From Vesta saturnalis (Eukaryota; Arthropoda; Insecta; Coleoptera; Lampyridae): a stretch of 64,000 nucleotides of DNA. Below are positions 47,006-59,989 of this stretch, piece by piece (position 1 is the first letter of the stretch; each line of letters begins with the position of its first letter). The stretch spans positions 805,501-869,500 of the forward strand of contig JARFJB010001962.1 in assembly GCA_036346205.1 (NCBI GenBank), in the 5' to 3' direction. Under the pieces are notes generated by a model, which saw only the letters and a list, made by a program, of their open reading frames with translations, ran no database searches and had not been told where the DNA came from. The position numbers and the translations under genes were made by a program.

Positions 47006-48054
47006 TTAAATTTTTAGAAGCTGTTCAAATTGCTGTCCTTGTACACATTTTTCAATTCTTCTTCCTAAGGATTGACGACATCTTTGAAATATTCCTAGGT
47101 TATTATGGAATCTATCTGCGGATTCCATAATTCTTATCCATAGTTGCTCTTCATTATGTACTTCCACAAAATAAACATCATTTTTCATGAATCCCCAAAA
47201 TGAAAAATCGAGGGGATTAAGGTCGGGACTACGACCTGGCTAGGGTACAGGTCCCCCTCGACCAATCCACGTATTTCCAAATCTTCTATCCAAAAATTCC
47301 CTTGCCAATCGAGAAAAGTGAGCTGGCGCGTCATCATGCATGTAACGCATTCTACCAATAATAGCCAATGGAACATCCTCTAATAACGTATTTAGTTCAT
47401 TCTCCAAGAAATTTCGATGCAGTCCACCTGTCAATCGATTGGGCAATTGAAATGGGCCAATTAAGTAATTGTCAATTATGCCTGCCCACACATTAATAGA
47501 AAACCCATATTGGTGACTTCTAATTACGGTTTGATGAGCATTTTTATCACTCCAATGGTGCATATTATGTAGGTTCAGAACGCCATCACGGCTAAAACCA
47601 GCTTCATCAGTAAACAAAATTGAAGAAAAAATATCGCGTCTTTTATTTTGCAACCATTCGCAAAATTGTACTCGAGGAAGATAGTCATGTTCTAATAGTG
47701 AATGAACCTTTTGGAAATGATACGGGCGAAGAAGTTGTTAATTGAAAATTTTTCTAACTGATTCACGGTTAACATTTCGTACCGCTGAACTTGTTTTCCT
47801 GGTGCTTGTTCTCGGATTATTTTCTACCATTCGTAAAACAGTGCGACGAGTTCTGGAAATTCCACTATTAACTTTTGGTTTTTAAAACAGCCATCTTCAC
47901 AACCGCTATGCACGTCAATAAATGTCCTATTATGAGGAATATGCCTTAATGGATATCTTTCTCGATAGATACGTTGAGCTTCGGAAGAATTTGATCTAGC
48001 TTCGCCCTAACACATAATTATGTCCCTGTATTCTTCAAAAGTGTAGTGAACCAT
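47006..48054 (-). pseudogene. DD41D transposase, left arm
   Basis: MVHYTFEEYRDIIMC is followed by a stop, then GEARSNSSEAQRIYRERYPL (DUF4817-type N-terminus) and frame breaks up to about 47660. An open stretch follows: SSILFTDEAGFSRDG (first Asp), YGFSINVWAGIIDNYLIGPF, MRYMHDDAPAHFSR (second Asp) and WIGRGGPVP. One TAG, where relatives have Trp, precedes PGRSPDLNPLDFSFWG (third Asp, 41 residues after the second). The end is VQGQQFEQLLKI. All three Asp remain. Confidence 0.85.
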
Positions 48055-48238
48055 TTTTGAAAGTAATTTTGAAAAATCAATAAGAGAATCAATGAAAAAC
48101 TTAATCAAAAACATAAAATACCTCTAACCGGACAATAATATTTTGAAAAGTGTCATAGATTTCGTTTTTTTTTTCGTAAATTTCCATCGCCTGTCATTTT
48201 CATCACACCAATAGTACATATTATTTTGTGTTCCTAAA

Positions 48239-48640
48239 ATGGTTCACTATACTTTTGAAGAATACAGGGACATGATTATGTGTTACGGAGAAGCTTGGCC
48301 AAATTTCTCCAAAGCTCAACGTATCTATCGAGAATGATACCTTTTAGGACAGGTTCCTAATGTTCGAACATTTATTGACGTGCATAGGCGTTTGGATGAA
48401 GACGGGTGGTGAAGATGAACTGTTTAAAAAAAAGTTAATAGTGGGAGTTTCCAGAACTCCTCGCACTGTTGAAAAGGAATAACCTGAACACATTATTAGA
48501 AGATGTTTCATTGGACATTGTTGCAAGAGTGGACTTTATGCTTGATGGCAAGCTAGCTCACTTTTCTTGAGTGGTAAGGAAATTTTTTGAAAGGAGGTTT
48601 GAAAATAGGTGGATTTGTCGTGGGGGGCTTGTAATATGAT
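48239..48640 (+). pseudogene. Internally deleted transposase, right arm
   Basis: MVHYTFEEYRDMIMCYGEAW copies the start of the left-arm gene, and continues with SKAQRIYRE and VRTFIDVHRRLDEDG. After stops and a deletion, the frame resumes with remnants of LLEDVPLDI, HFS and the ERRFENRWI block before reaching the arm. The central catalytic region is missing. The copies diverge from a common centre at about 48146. Confidence 0.7.
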
Positions 48641-48832
48641 CACTGCTCGTCAGTAATAAAAGAACTAAGGTCACATTTGAATTCTGCGTGATAAAAAGCC
48701 TCTGTAGAGAAATTTTCGTCCGCTTATTACATCATTGTAAGAAGATTAAACTTCAACACCCGATATCTTTTAAACCAGGGCGTTGCGGACCTAAGTTTGG
48801 CACTATGCATGGCACTTTTTTCTGTCACCCTG

Positions 48833-48945
<113 letters not shown>

Positions 48946-49665
48946 TATCAGTGTCCTTCATTTCAGCTCGCGTCTTTTCTAGCTTAGTCATTATTTAACT
49001 TAAAGTTTTAATATTTTGCACATTCTATCTGTGACCTAGGGAGCATTTTAGGAAAATGTGATTGATTATACAGCGTGATCCAAAAAAGTGTGACGTCATA
49101 ATGACATTTTTTTTTAATGATATACCTTATATTTTTTGCAGATTTAATTGACTTACATGATTGTCTACAATACCCTAAAATGGTACAGAAATCGGTTGGA
49201 TAACATCGACAAACAAAATATTAAAAAAATCGGCTTTACACCATTGGTTTTGAAAATGATTAAAATTACAAATAATGACTCGTTTCCAGATAATAAGCTA
49301 GGAACACATTAAGTAAGGTTTAACAATCACGCTGACCAAATTTGGGGCATCTAAATTATACAGAGTGTTCAAAATTTACTGTCAAACTTTTGAAAATTTA
49401 AAGATCTTTTTCTTTCTTATTTTAAATATAACACCCTGTGTAATTTAATGGCATTCGATGCAGAATTAAAAAACAAAACTTTTTTTTGAAACATGTCCCT
49501 ATCAAAATTCCTAACGCTTTAAAAGATATACGCCAAAAACTCGTTTTATCAACTATGTCATTTGCAATTTTAATAAAACAAAAAACTAAGGTGGCTGTTA
49601 ATCAATCTAATGTCATGAGGGCTATTATGACAAGTATTGCATGACATTTGTAGCAATTTTAATTT

Positions 49666-50998
49666 AAAATAACTTTAAATAACTTTATTTTAATTTATTT
49701 TTATTTTTCAACACTTAAGAACAAACCAAAACTCAACTAAACACATAGTAAAAAACACTTATTTTGGGCTTCTTAACTAGTAAAACTAGGTGAATGCTAG
49801 TGCATTACATGACTTTCTTGCAGAATACTAAAAAATATATGGGGTATTTTTATATCTTTGAAACGTTTAACGAAGACCAAAACTGATCTAATTACCCCCC
49901 CCCCCCTCCCTCCCGAGACATCCAGACATTATGGCCGATCTTCACGAAACTTGGCCAAAAGTTGTAAAATGAGCTAATAGGTCGATTTAGCGATAGTGAA
50001 AAAAAAGTCGCCCTTCTATACCTGCATATGTATATGTAGGTTGAAAGTTAAAAATAGATATCTCGCTTATCTTTCAAGTTAACTATGGACTGTTCCATAT
50101 CATTTTAAAGCAAATTTCGCTGCCTTTCAAATAAAGTAAGAATATGTGTATGTTATACCAGCAATACGAGGAATGTTTTCAATTTCCAGAAAAACCGGAA
50201 GTAGTGTTTTCATCAGGATAACATTAGCGCAAATGAACAAAGTTTATTTCCAAAATCCCAAGTTTGTAACCGAAATAGTTAAAAAGTTATAACAATATCA
50301 ATATTATATAGGTATTTGAAAATTCATATCCCCTATACTAGTAGCTGTAGAAGAAGCAAGTTAGTTGCATTCATAAGAGTGGCTCTTTGCCTACACAATA
50401 TAAAAAAAAAAAATGCTTGGAGAGATTTATGAATAAATCAATTTCGAATAATTCTTTAAGTTTGACCCCTTAAATATAGGCAAATTTATATCATAATTTA
50501 TTACGCAAAGAAATCTCTTTAAAGAACCTTTACTTAATACTGTTATATCTTGAACGGTATCGGAAATATAAATGTCTACAAAAAAATGTAGCCGTATTCC
50601 ATTTTGAAAGTTTTAAAATATTGCAAAAAATTGAATTTCATGCAAGTTATTGATGACCTGAATTTCAATCTTCTATGTTAAAATATGAAAATTTGCCCCC
50701 AAAATAACACCCTTATTTTCACCCCCTGTATACCTATTGCGTTTAAAAGCTTATTTTGTCGACATAATTGTATCGTAGGCCTTCATTCCAAATTTCATAA
50801 AAATCGTCCGTATAGTTTCGGCTGGTGAGTAACCACAGGCACACACACAGACAGACATTTTGAAAAATTTTCTAAAATTTATTTTTTCAGGCTCGAGAAG
50901 TCGTGAAACATCAAAATAACGCAACTTTTTCGATTTTTTTCGACCACAATTTTTATGTTTAGCAAGAAAGTAAAAATTACTAAAATTGTTTTTTTTTA
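49666..50998. other. Non-coding interior of the 48949-52576 element, or an insertion
   Basis: No frame is recognised. It includes a C-rich tract (49896-49915) and, near 50820-50860, GGTGAGTAACCACAGGCACA followed by a short CACA/GACA run, a style seen in untranslated parts of insect repeats. It could be a separate non-coding element. Confidence 0.4.
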
Positions 50999-52053
50999 TT
51001 ATAACTTATGTTCAATTTGTCTTCCGATTTCTTCTAAACACAAACGAAGACGTGTATTGAAAGACATTGCCACTCTTCTTATTACAACAGGTGTAATTTT
51101 TCGAAATACATTTTGTATTCTTTGTTGCATGTCTTCAGGGGTGGTTGGAGCTTCATGGTGAACGGTTTCCTTAACGTAGCCCCAAAAAAAAGTCTAACTT
51201 AGTTAAGTCCGGTGACCGTGGCGGCCAATTGCATGGTGCTCCTCTTCCAATCCAGCGATTTGTAAAGGCTCTATCGAGATGGTTCCTGACTTGCAGTGAG
51301 TAATGTGCTGGAGCCCCATCGAGTTGCAGCCACATTGCATTTCTTATTTCTATTGGCAAATGTTGGCACAAACGGGGCAACTCATTTTGTAAAAAGTCTA
51401 GATACATGTCCCCGCTTAAATGGCTGTTGAAAAAGTGCGGACCAATGACATAGTGTCCAATAATCCCCCCCCACACACATTAATAGACCATCTATGTTGT
51501 CAATCGATCTGTCTGAATATCCTTGGGTTGTGGTCCAAATAGTAATGAAAATTATGCCGAACAACAAATCCGTTTTTATAGAAGGAGAACAAAAACCTTA
51601 TCAATAAAGTCAAACCTGAACCTTATTTTATCCTGGGCCCATTTACAGAATTCCATAGGTTTATTAAAGTCTTCTTGGAAAAGTTCTTGGTGAAACTGAA
51701 TGTGACTCGCATGAAACCGATTGTCTTTTAAAACACGTTTAACAGTACTTCCAGCAACATTTACTGCATCAGCCACTACCTTCTGACTAATGGACGGATT
51801 TTCCGTAACCTGTAATAGCACATCCATTTCTTTTTCTTCTGTTCGAACCCGTTTATTTCGAACTGGTTTGAGATATTCTACTTTTCCCGTTTGTGTGAAT
51901 CTCTCCAATAAATTCTGCAGGCTACGCTTGTCCGGATGCCGTCGTTCTGGATAACGCTGTGCATAAATCCGACTCGCCAAGAAACAGTTCTTTTGGGACT
52001 CACCCAAAATGAAAATCCTATCCACAAGCTTTTGCCTGCTGTAATTCATCATA
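50999..52053 (-). pseudogene. DD41D transposase, frameshifted
   Basis: MNYSRQKLVDRIFILGESQK and SRIYAQRYPERRHPDKRSLQ form the DUF4817-type N-terminus, followed by the HTH VVADAVNVAGSTVKRVLKDN and a normal middle. A frameshift near 51595 removes the block with the first Asp from frame. Then come WSINVWGGIIGHYVIGPHFF, MWLQLDGAPAHYSLQ (second Asp), WIGRGAPCNWPPRSPDLT and KLDFFLG (third Asp, 41 residues later). A second shift near 51175 precedes the C-terminus (LEEIGRQIEHKL). It is close to the copy at 19725-20789 in sequence style. Confidence 0.85.
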
Positions 52054-52581
52054 AAAAGCGCAATTTGAAGCACACCACTTTAAACGAGATCTTACAATAG
52101 TAACAATGTCACGCAATACTTGTCAAAATAGCACTCATGACATTAGATTGATTTCAGCCAACTTATTTTCTTTTATTAAAATTGCTAATGAAATAGTTGA
52201 TATAACGAGTTTTTGGCGTATATCTTTTAAAGCGTTAGGAATTTTAATAGGGACATGTTTTAAAAAAGTTTTGTTTTTTAATTCCGCATCCAGTTCCATT
52301 AAATTATACAGAGCGTTATATTTAAAATAAGAAAGAAAAAGATCTTTACATTCTCAAAAGTTTGACAGTAAATTTTGAACACCCGTACAATTTAGATACC
52401 CAAATTTGGTCAGCTTGATTGTTAAACCGTACTTAATGGCTTATTATCTGAAAACCCTGTATAATCAATCACATTTTCCTAAAATGCTACTTAGGTCACA
52501 GATTAAGTGCGCAAAATATTAAAACTTTTAGATTAAATAATAGCTAAGCTCCAAAGAAGCTGAAATGAAGGACCCTATATA

Positions 52582-53792
52582 CAGCGTGTTCAGCGAGGAA
52601 TGGGACAGTGCAATATCTCGAGAGCGGATGAAGATTTTTAAATTATGAAAATATTTTTGTAAATATCTTCCAAGGGCGCACATTTGTTGGCACAAAGATT
52701 CGAATCAACGCCCATCACCGCCAGGTGACGCTCTCACTTCAATTTTTTAAATGCAATGCCCTATTTTTTATTTCATTTTTTGGATTCTATGACATATTTG
52801 TGATGACTTTTATTAAGACTCCTACCAACCTACCTTTTGTAGTTTCTGAGAAAAAAATAATCCTTGGAATTTTAGCACAAAAACGTAATTTCAGGAAGTG
52901 CTCATAACATTTGAGTGATACAGACAAAATAGCAAATTTTATACCAAATAAAAGATAAAAGATTGTTCTTCCACAAAAATAATGCAGATAACGTCGAAAT
53001 AATGCGATACGCTGTACACGAAATTGTGAGGGGGACCAACTTATCACAGTCGTTGATTAAGAATCATGTGAAACATTTATCATGCCATGAAAACAAACGC
53101 GTAGTGAAGTGTCTGTCAAGTTTCTGTCAGTTTACAGTTTCAGTTTTGAAAATCGTCTGTGCATCTTCAAATTCCATAATTATGTTTACGTTTTCTAACG
53201 AAGAATATTTTGATATGGTAATAATTTATGGTGAATGTAGAAAAAATGCAAGGGCTGCACAAGTATTGTATGCTGCCAGGTTTCCCGATCGACGCCATCC
53301 CGGAAAAAATACATTTGTTCGTGTAGCAAATATTTTGAGGGGAACCGGTCATTCTCCTAACCGTAAGTGTGAGAATCGCACAAAGACAGCAACAGATTAA
53401 GCACACACCGTCGGTGTATTAGCATGTGTAGCTTATAATCCTCATGTGTCTGTGAGATCTATTTCTGAAGAGTGTGCCGTATCAGTTGGTTCTGTCCATA
53501 AAATATTAAAATCTAATAAATACAAACCATTTTTATGATGGAGAAACATTTGAACATTTAATTTAATTTGTATGCTTTCAATTAATAAAATTATGTCATA
53601 GAATCCAAAATGAAATAAAAATAGAGCATTGCATTTAAAAATTGAAGTGAGATAGGCCACCTGGCGTGATGGGCGTTGATTCAAATCTTTGTGCCAACAA
53701 ATGTGCGCCCTTGGAAGATATTTACAAAAATATTTTCATAATTTAAAAATCTTCATCCGCTCTCGAGATATTGCACTGTCCCATTCTCGCTG

Positions 53793-53795
<3 letters not shown>
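52582..53795. mobile_element. Short DD41D-type element, internally deleted
   Basis: Inverted arms of about 215 bp run 52582-52797 and 53585-53795, with outer sequence GTTCAGCGAG and AATGGGACAGTGCAATATCT; the left end is CAGCGTG after TA. The interior holds only the N-terminal third of the transposase. Confidence 0.8.
53182..53538 (+). pseudogene. Transposase N-terminal fragment
   Basis: MFTFSNEEYFDMVIIYGECR and AARFPDRRHPGKNTFVRVAN are a well preserved DUF4817-type domain. After a stop at 53398 the frame continues with an HTH-like stretch (SVRSISEECAVSVGSVHKIL). The catalytic domain is absent. A stop follows at 53536-53538. Confidence 0.75.
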
Positions 53796-53854
<59 letters not shown>

Positions 53855-53877
53855 ATATATTATATATATATATATAC
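53796..53877. repeat. (TA)n microsatellite
   Basis: A TA tract with two interruptions lies after the short DD41D element. Confidence 0.9.
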
Positions 53878-54495
53878 TATTGAAAATAAGTTGTTTATAA
53901 CAATTTAGAACGACATCGTATTAAGATACAGGGTTTTAAAAACAAATTATATACCTATTTTTTACGATAATGTCGAAACTACTGGCAACATTGTAATGAA
54001 ATTTTGTATGTATATGTTTTGGAAGCTGACATATCCCATTAATTTGTTTTTATATATGGGTCTCGTAGAGTGCGTTAGTTACACGGTTCGTAACGAGTAG
54101 TTTTAAACATACTTTTTTTGAGGTTAAATTTTCTAGTCCAAATTTTAAGTGAACTTAAACATCATTCAATTTTACAAAAAAAGCTACTATTGGTAAAACT
54201 CGTACCGTTTGTGTACCGTTTTCGGAATATTTTGATTTGAAAATGACGAAGCAATAACTGATGCTGATATAAAGTAAGTATTCTTATTAAAAACCAAAAA
54301 CAATAACATTATTCTAAGGCTACAATTATTAATTAAATAAATAACCACAATAAGAAAATTTAAATAAATTTGTCTAAAAACATGAAATATTCAATCAGTT
54401 AGAGTAAGTGTTCAAAATGCATTAGTTAACCATGGGAAACTGACATGTATTGATAGTTAAGACGGTAATGTCAAATAATTAATAAATACGTCAAA

Positions 54496-54690
54496 ATGTA
54501 TTCAGGTGTTGAATACACCGACACGTTATTAACCTTAGGCGAGTGTTTAGGAAACGCTAGTCCAGCGGTTACGCGTTATGCAGAAAAGTTTCCCAGAAGA
54601 AACCTACCAAATAAAAAAAACGTTTAGAGCGTCGGAAAGACGTTGTCGAGAAACTGGGAATGTAAGACCAAACAAAATTATTGAGGGCTG
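54496..54690 (+). pseudogene. Transposase N-terminal fragment, left arm
   Basis: MYSGVEYTDTLLTLGECLGN, then SPAVTRYAEKFPRRNLPNKK and a stop. It mirrors the right-arm copy and ends at the element centre. Confidence 0.65.
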
Positions 54691-54699
54691 TCATTTCTT

Positions 54700-55143
54700 G
54701 TAACGTTTCATAAAAATCCACTCTAACCAGCAGATCGCCTGGCGAGAGCTCTTGAACTTTCTGTAGTGATAAGGATGTAGCTGCTGCTCCTTAAGTATCC
54801 TCCAAGTATTTGCAGAAGACGTATTTGTATGTCGTGCCATATTCCTTACGTTAATTGTTGGATCTTGATCAACTAAATCTAAAATGATATTCTCTTTCCA
54901 AATGGTTCTTGTTGTTCTGGGCCTACCAGAATTTATTTTTTTTGTTTGATCTTACATTCCCAGTTTTTCGACAACGTCGTTCCACGGCTCTAAACGTTTT
55001 TTTATTTGGTAGGTTTCCATTCTGACAAGTGTAAACTTTTATCTGTTCAATAACGCTGTTATACCATGCTTCATTTTACTAGCGTTTCCTAAACACTCGC
55101 CTAAGGTTAATAACATGTCGGTGTATTCAACATCTGAATACAT
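54700..55143 (-). pseudogene. Transposase N-terminal half, right arm
   Basis: From the ATG at 55143 the N-terminal domain is broken. It continues near 54940 as SGRPRTTRTIWKENIILDLV, then NVRNMARHTNTSSANTWRIL (HTH) and KEQQLHPYHYRK. This matches the DNA-binding half of the DD41D family. The catalytic half is absent. Confidence 0.65.
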
Positions 55144-55482
55144 TTTGACGTATTTATCAATTATTTGACATTACCATCTTAACTATCGATAAATTCAGTT
55201 TTCCATGGTTAACTAATGACATTTTGAACACTTACTATAACTGATTGAATATTTCAAGTTTTTAGACAAATTTATTTAAATTTTCTATTGTTTTTAATAA
55301 GAATACTTACTTCATACCAGCTTCAGTTATACTTCAGCGCCTTCATGAAGCAGATTATAAACCAACAAATTATGGAATCTTCCAAAATCTATTCATACAA
55401 AATTTCATTACAATGTTGCCAAGTAGTATTCGAACATAAGCGTAAAAAATTGTGTAGTAAAGTTTGTGTTTTTAAAACCCTG

Positions 55483-56618
55483 ATGATCATTGTAATACGG
55501 CAACGTCAATTCGAAAAATTTCTTAATAAGCAAACCGCACTTATATTTAAGCGTTCATACCTATAACTAGCAACTAGTACCTTTTAAAATGAAACCTAAT
55601 TTTAATAATATAAACTATTCTACTAACTTCCAACCTACATAACAATATCTGCAGTTCAAAATAAGGTGAGATTTGATTTAAACGCCTTACAAATGCAAAA
55701 TGAATCGGTAAAATTTTAAATCTAAGTTTATAAGTCATACAGGCCAAATACTCATTAGAACATCAAGCACTGTAAAAGACAATTGCGCTCATCGGAATTC
55801 AGTGGTGTGGGCCGGGTTCTTACTTAACGCTGCAAAATGAGCTATTACGTCACAATCGCAAAAATCGTCAAAATCTGAAACAACATATTCTTATTATTAT
55901 AAGCACCACCGATTAAATACATTTATAGCGGGAAAACGTCATGAACTAGATCTTAATAACCGTCTAACAAGAAACCGTAATGTTAACTCAAAAATAACAT
56001 CCTTATCTCTACTAAAACTTCCACTCAAAAAATATTCTCGCCAAGTTGACGTAAACTTCAATAAAATCTTAAGCCTTTTACAATAATTGACTCAAATAAC
56101 CAAAAATTTATAAAATCCTAAAATTTACTAAACGTCGATATCGGGATGTAGTACCTCAATTCGGGAAAATATACAGCTTGGCATAACAAATAATCAAATT
56201 CGCTTACCTATTCGGCAAATCACAGGTCTTCGCTATATCTGAAAGGCTACAAATATTCTCTTATGCTTATCTAAAGTAATAGCGTTCCGCAAAAATCATC
56301 ACTAATCTGATCAAAAAACCATAATTCTGTTGTTACTTTACTTTACTTAATAACCCTGATATTTTATAAAATTACTCTTCCAAGAAAGGAAATCACTCTA
56401 AATCAATTTACAACCAGTCGTAATTAAATCAATTCGCAGTCAAATATGCTCGAATTCAAGAAAATAATATATTGTATTAACTCATCAACCTTTAAAAGTT
56501 AGGTTATAATTCAATAATCAATGATATTTTTCGAGCGTAATTACTTTACTTTAATTAATCACAAAAATATTGACTGTAATTTAATCACTCAATCTCATAA
56601 GAAAACAAACACTTACAA
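55483..56618. other. Intronic, no recognised feature
   Basis: AT-rich sequence between the last DD41D-type element and the GT array. No domain or repeat is supported. Confidence 0.45.
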
Positions 56619-57861
56619 TGTGTGCGTGTGTGCGTGTGTGCGTGCGTGTGTGCGTGTGCGTGTGTGCGTGTGCGTGTGTGCGTGTGTACGTGTGTGCGTA
56701 TGTGCATGTGTACGTGTGTGCGTGTGTGCGTGAGCGTGCGTGACTGCGCGTGTGTGCGTGTGGGCGCCTGTACGCGCGTATGTGCGCGTGTGTTCGCGTG
56801 TATGCGCGTGTGAGCGCGTGTACGTGCGTGCGTGCGCATGTGCGTGCGTGCGTGTGCGTGTGTGCGTGCGTGTGTGTGCGTGTGCGTATGTGCGTATGTG
56901 CGTATGTGGTGTGTGCGTGTGTGTGTGTGCGTTTGTACGTGTGTGCGTGTATGCGTGTGTGCGTGTGTGCGTGTGTGCGTTTGTGCGTGTGTGCGTGTGT
57001 GCGTGTGTGCGTGTGTGCGTGTGTGCGTGCGTGAGTGCGTGCGTGCGTGTGTGCACGTGTATGTGCGCGTGTGTGCGCGTGAGTGCGGGCGTGTGGGCGT
57101 GTGCACGTGTGTGTGCGCGTGATGTGCGCGCGTATGTGCGCGTATTAGAGCATTGTCGGGCGTGTGTACGTGTGCGCGTGTGCATGTGTACGTGTGTGCG
57201 TGTGAGCGTATGTGCGTGTGGGTGTCTGTGCGTGTGTTCGAGGTGCGTGTGTGCGTGTGGGTGTGTGTGCGTGTGTGCCCGTGTGCGTGCGCGTGTGCGC
57301 GAGTCTGTGCGCGTGTGCGTGTGCGTGCGCATGTGTGCGAGTGTGCGTGTGTGCGAGTGTCGCGCGTGTGCGCGTATGAGCGCATTGTCGGGCGTGTGTA
57401 CGTGTGCGCGTGTACGTGTGTGCGTGTGAGCGTATGTGCGTGTGGGTGTGTGTGCGTGTGTTCGAGGTGCGTGTGTGCGTGTGGGTGTGTGTGCGTGTGT
57501 GCGCGCGTGCGTCCGCGTGTGCGCGAGTCTGTGCGCGTGTGCGTGCGCATGTGTGCGCGTGTGTGCGCGCGTGTGCGCATGTGTGCGCGTATGTGCGCGT
57601 GTGTATGCGTCCGTGCGCGTATGAGCGCGCGTGTGGGTGTATTTGAGTGTGTGCGAGTGCTTGCGTTGTGTGTGTGTGCGTGTGCAAACGTGTGTGCGTG
57701 ATGTTTGCGTGTGGCGCGTGCGCGCGTGTGTGGTGTGCGACGTGTGCGTGTAGCATGTGTGCAGTGTGTGTTTGTGTGTGCGCGTGTGAGCGCGTGTGTG
57801 TGCGTGTGCCTGTGTGCGTGCGTGCGTGCATGCGCGCGCGTGTGTATTTGTGTGTGTGGAA
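56619..57861. repeat. 1.24-kb GTGCGT-type array
   Basis: Variants of GTGTGCGTGTGCGT with GTAC and GCGC interruptions fill the region. Within it is a higher-order duplication: CATTGTCGGGCGTGTGTACG occurs at 57151 and 57383 (period 232 bp) with about 190 bp of matching sequence. Long open frames coding repeated Cys-Val or His-Thr are artefacts. Confidence 0.95.
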
Positions 57862-58246
57862 CTACAACACCTTCGTACTTGAAATTTTGTATTTTTTCTT
57901 GTTTTCATCTCGCTTGGAACTGATTAGAGAAATCCAGCGCGGAGAGTCGGTGTTTATTAAGGACAGTTGCTTTTTATCAAATATTTCTAAAACAGCTGCA
58001 TATTTCAAAGATATAAAAATGCATAGATATAGACGTTAAACATATTGATTAAAAATATTCTATGCAATTTTTTGATACGACGCGTAATTTAGCGGCAAGA
58101 AATTCCTAAAGTAGAAGTTAAGTGTTAGAATAACGATTAATTTTATAAGTAAAAGTGTAGACATATTTTTTAAACAAAATTTAATTTTCACAACTTTTCT
58201 TTATAAAGTTTCTTAATATAACGCAAGGTAAGTCTAAATTTTTTTT
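57862..58246. other. Spacer between the array and the direct repeats
   Basis: No coding content. It contains AT-rich sequence and a TTTCTAAAACAGCTGCATAT stretch of no known meaning. Confidence 0.4.
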
Positions 58247-58620
58247 TAAGTTAACATGTATTTATGTCTATTTATCTGACATGAAGTTTTAAACGTCATT
58301 ATGTCATAATTGTTTTTGTTTTTACAATGATAACCTGTTTTCGTATTGAACGTATAAAAAAGAGGTTGCGTGTGAGCGTGTATGCGTGTGTGCATGTGTT
58401 TTCGTAATGAACGTATAAAACAGAGGTTGCGTAGTTAACCCAAAAAAATTATTATTAAAATTATATAATTCCTTTTAATTTCATAAGTTAGCATATATGT
58501 CTATTATCCTCTATCAGACATGAAGTTTTAAACGTCTGTTTGACATAGGTAATTGTTTTTATTTTCACAATGTTGCCTATTTTCGTAATGAACGTAATGA
58601 ATAAAAGAAGTTGCATAATT
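58247..58620. repeat. Diverged direct repeat, two copies, with an embedded GTGCGT tract
   Basis: The copies near 58247-58440 and 58488-58620 share GTTA(A/G)CAT.TAT, GACATGAAGTTTTAAACGTC, TTTCGTA.TGAACGTA and AGAGGTTGC. The first copy contains a short GTGTGAGCGTGTATGCGTGT tract. Part of the unit also follows the GT array at 23355 and another part lies near 31540. Confidence 0.7.
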
Positions 58621-58710
58621 ATCTTAAAAAAATGTTATTAAAAGTATTTCATTTCTTTTAATTTCCATCTTGTAGACTGGAAGATCGTGTGCTGTTCCAC
58701 ACCATATATT

Positions 58711-59176
58711 TTCAGGATAACTATGCAACCTCTTTTTAATTCATTCATAACGAAATGTTACCTGGATAAAATAAACGTTTGAGGTAGTCTGGTATTAAAT
58801 AATGCTTGGCACAGGAATGTTTCTTAACCTGCCCTTTATTGCGAAGTGCCATACAGGAAGTATTCGGATTCAAAACCTCAGAAAAGAAGTAGATTTAAAA
58901 AAACTGGTAATTAAGTTAAGTGAGAAAATTTTAATAGTCACTTGATTATATAATTTCTAAGGACTAGAACTTTTAGTACGTTGCCTGGGGTGCCGTGTAA
59001 GTGTTTCGTGTGTTAACTTGTAATTAGTATCGACTAGCAGACGTTGGCAGATAGCTCCGTTGCGCTCTCTAGTGGATACTATGGGGCCGACAGAATTTAG
59101 ACAGGCAGCCTTTCGGACTGTGTATGTAGATAACGATACCACAGGTGATTGTGCAGGTGAAAGAAACTTATGTGCA
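58711..59176. other. Spacer between the direct repeats and the CA array
   Basis: Unique sequence without a recognised gene. Open frames are short and lack domains. Confidence 0.4.
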
Positions 59177-59989
59177 GGTTAAAACACACACGAGCACACT
59201 CACACACTCACACACGCACACGCACACACGCACACACGCACACACGCACATATGCACACACGCACTCGCGCACGCACGCACTGACTCACGTACGCACGCA
59301 CACACGCACAAACGCACACACGCACACACGCACACACACGCGCACACGCGCACACACGCACACACACACACTCACTTTCACACGCACACACGCACGCACT
59401 CACACACACACACACACATACGCACACACGCACTTGCGCACGCACGCACTCACTCACGCACGCACGCACACACGCTCACACGCACACGCGCGCACCCCCA
59501 CACGCACACACGCGCACACGCACGCACGCACACACGCACACACGCACACACGCACACACGCACACAGGCACACACGCACACAGGCACACACGCACACACG
59601 CACACACGCACCAATGCACACACGCACACACGCACTCGCGCACGCGCTCACACTCTCACACACGCACACACGCACACACGCACAGGCGCACACACGCACA
59701 CCCGCACCAATGCACACACGCACGCACGCACTCGCGCACGCACTTACGCACGCACGCACGTACGCACACACGCACACACGCGCGCACACGCGCACACGCA
59801 CGCACGCACACACGCACACACGCACACACGCACACACGCACCACACGACACACGCACACACGCACACACGCATACACGCACACACGCACACACGCACACA
59901 CGCACACACGCACACACGCACTCGCGCACTCACGCACTCACTCAGGCACGCACTCACGCACGCACGCACGCACGCACGCACACACGCAC

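Larger units (their letters stand above)
48949..52576. mobile_element. DD41D element with about 500-bp arms
   Basis: The outer ends carry GTCCTTCATTTCAGC in inverse. The arms run 48949-49665 and 52080-52576. The left arm contains an extra 190 bp at about 49078-49270. TA-flanked CAGNGTG-type motifs recur inside both arms (left near 49072, 49369 and 49430; right near 52316, 52380 and 52460). The transposase is on minus in the right half. Confidence 0.8.
53929..55482. mobile_element. DD41D-type element, tail-to-tail inverted duplicate
   Basis: The left end CAGGGTTTTAAAAAC at 53929 is mirrored at 55482. The arms pair over most of their length (53929-54690 and 54940-55482). Both arms carry the start of the transposase gene, running towards each other (plus from 54496, minus from 55143); the about 250-bp centre continues only the minus-strand copy. 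Confidence 0.8.
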
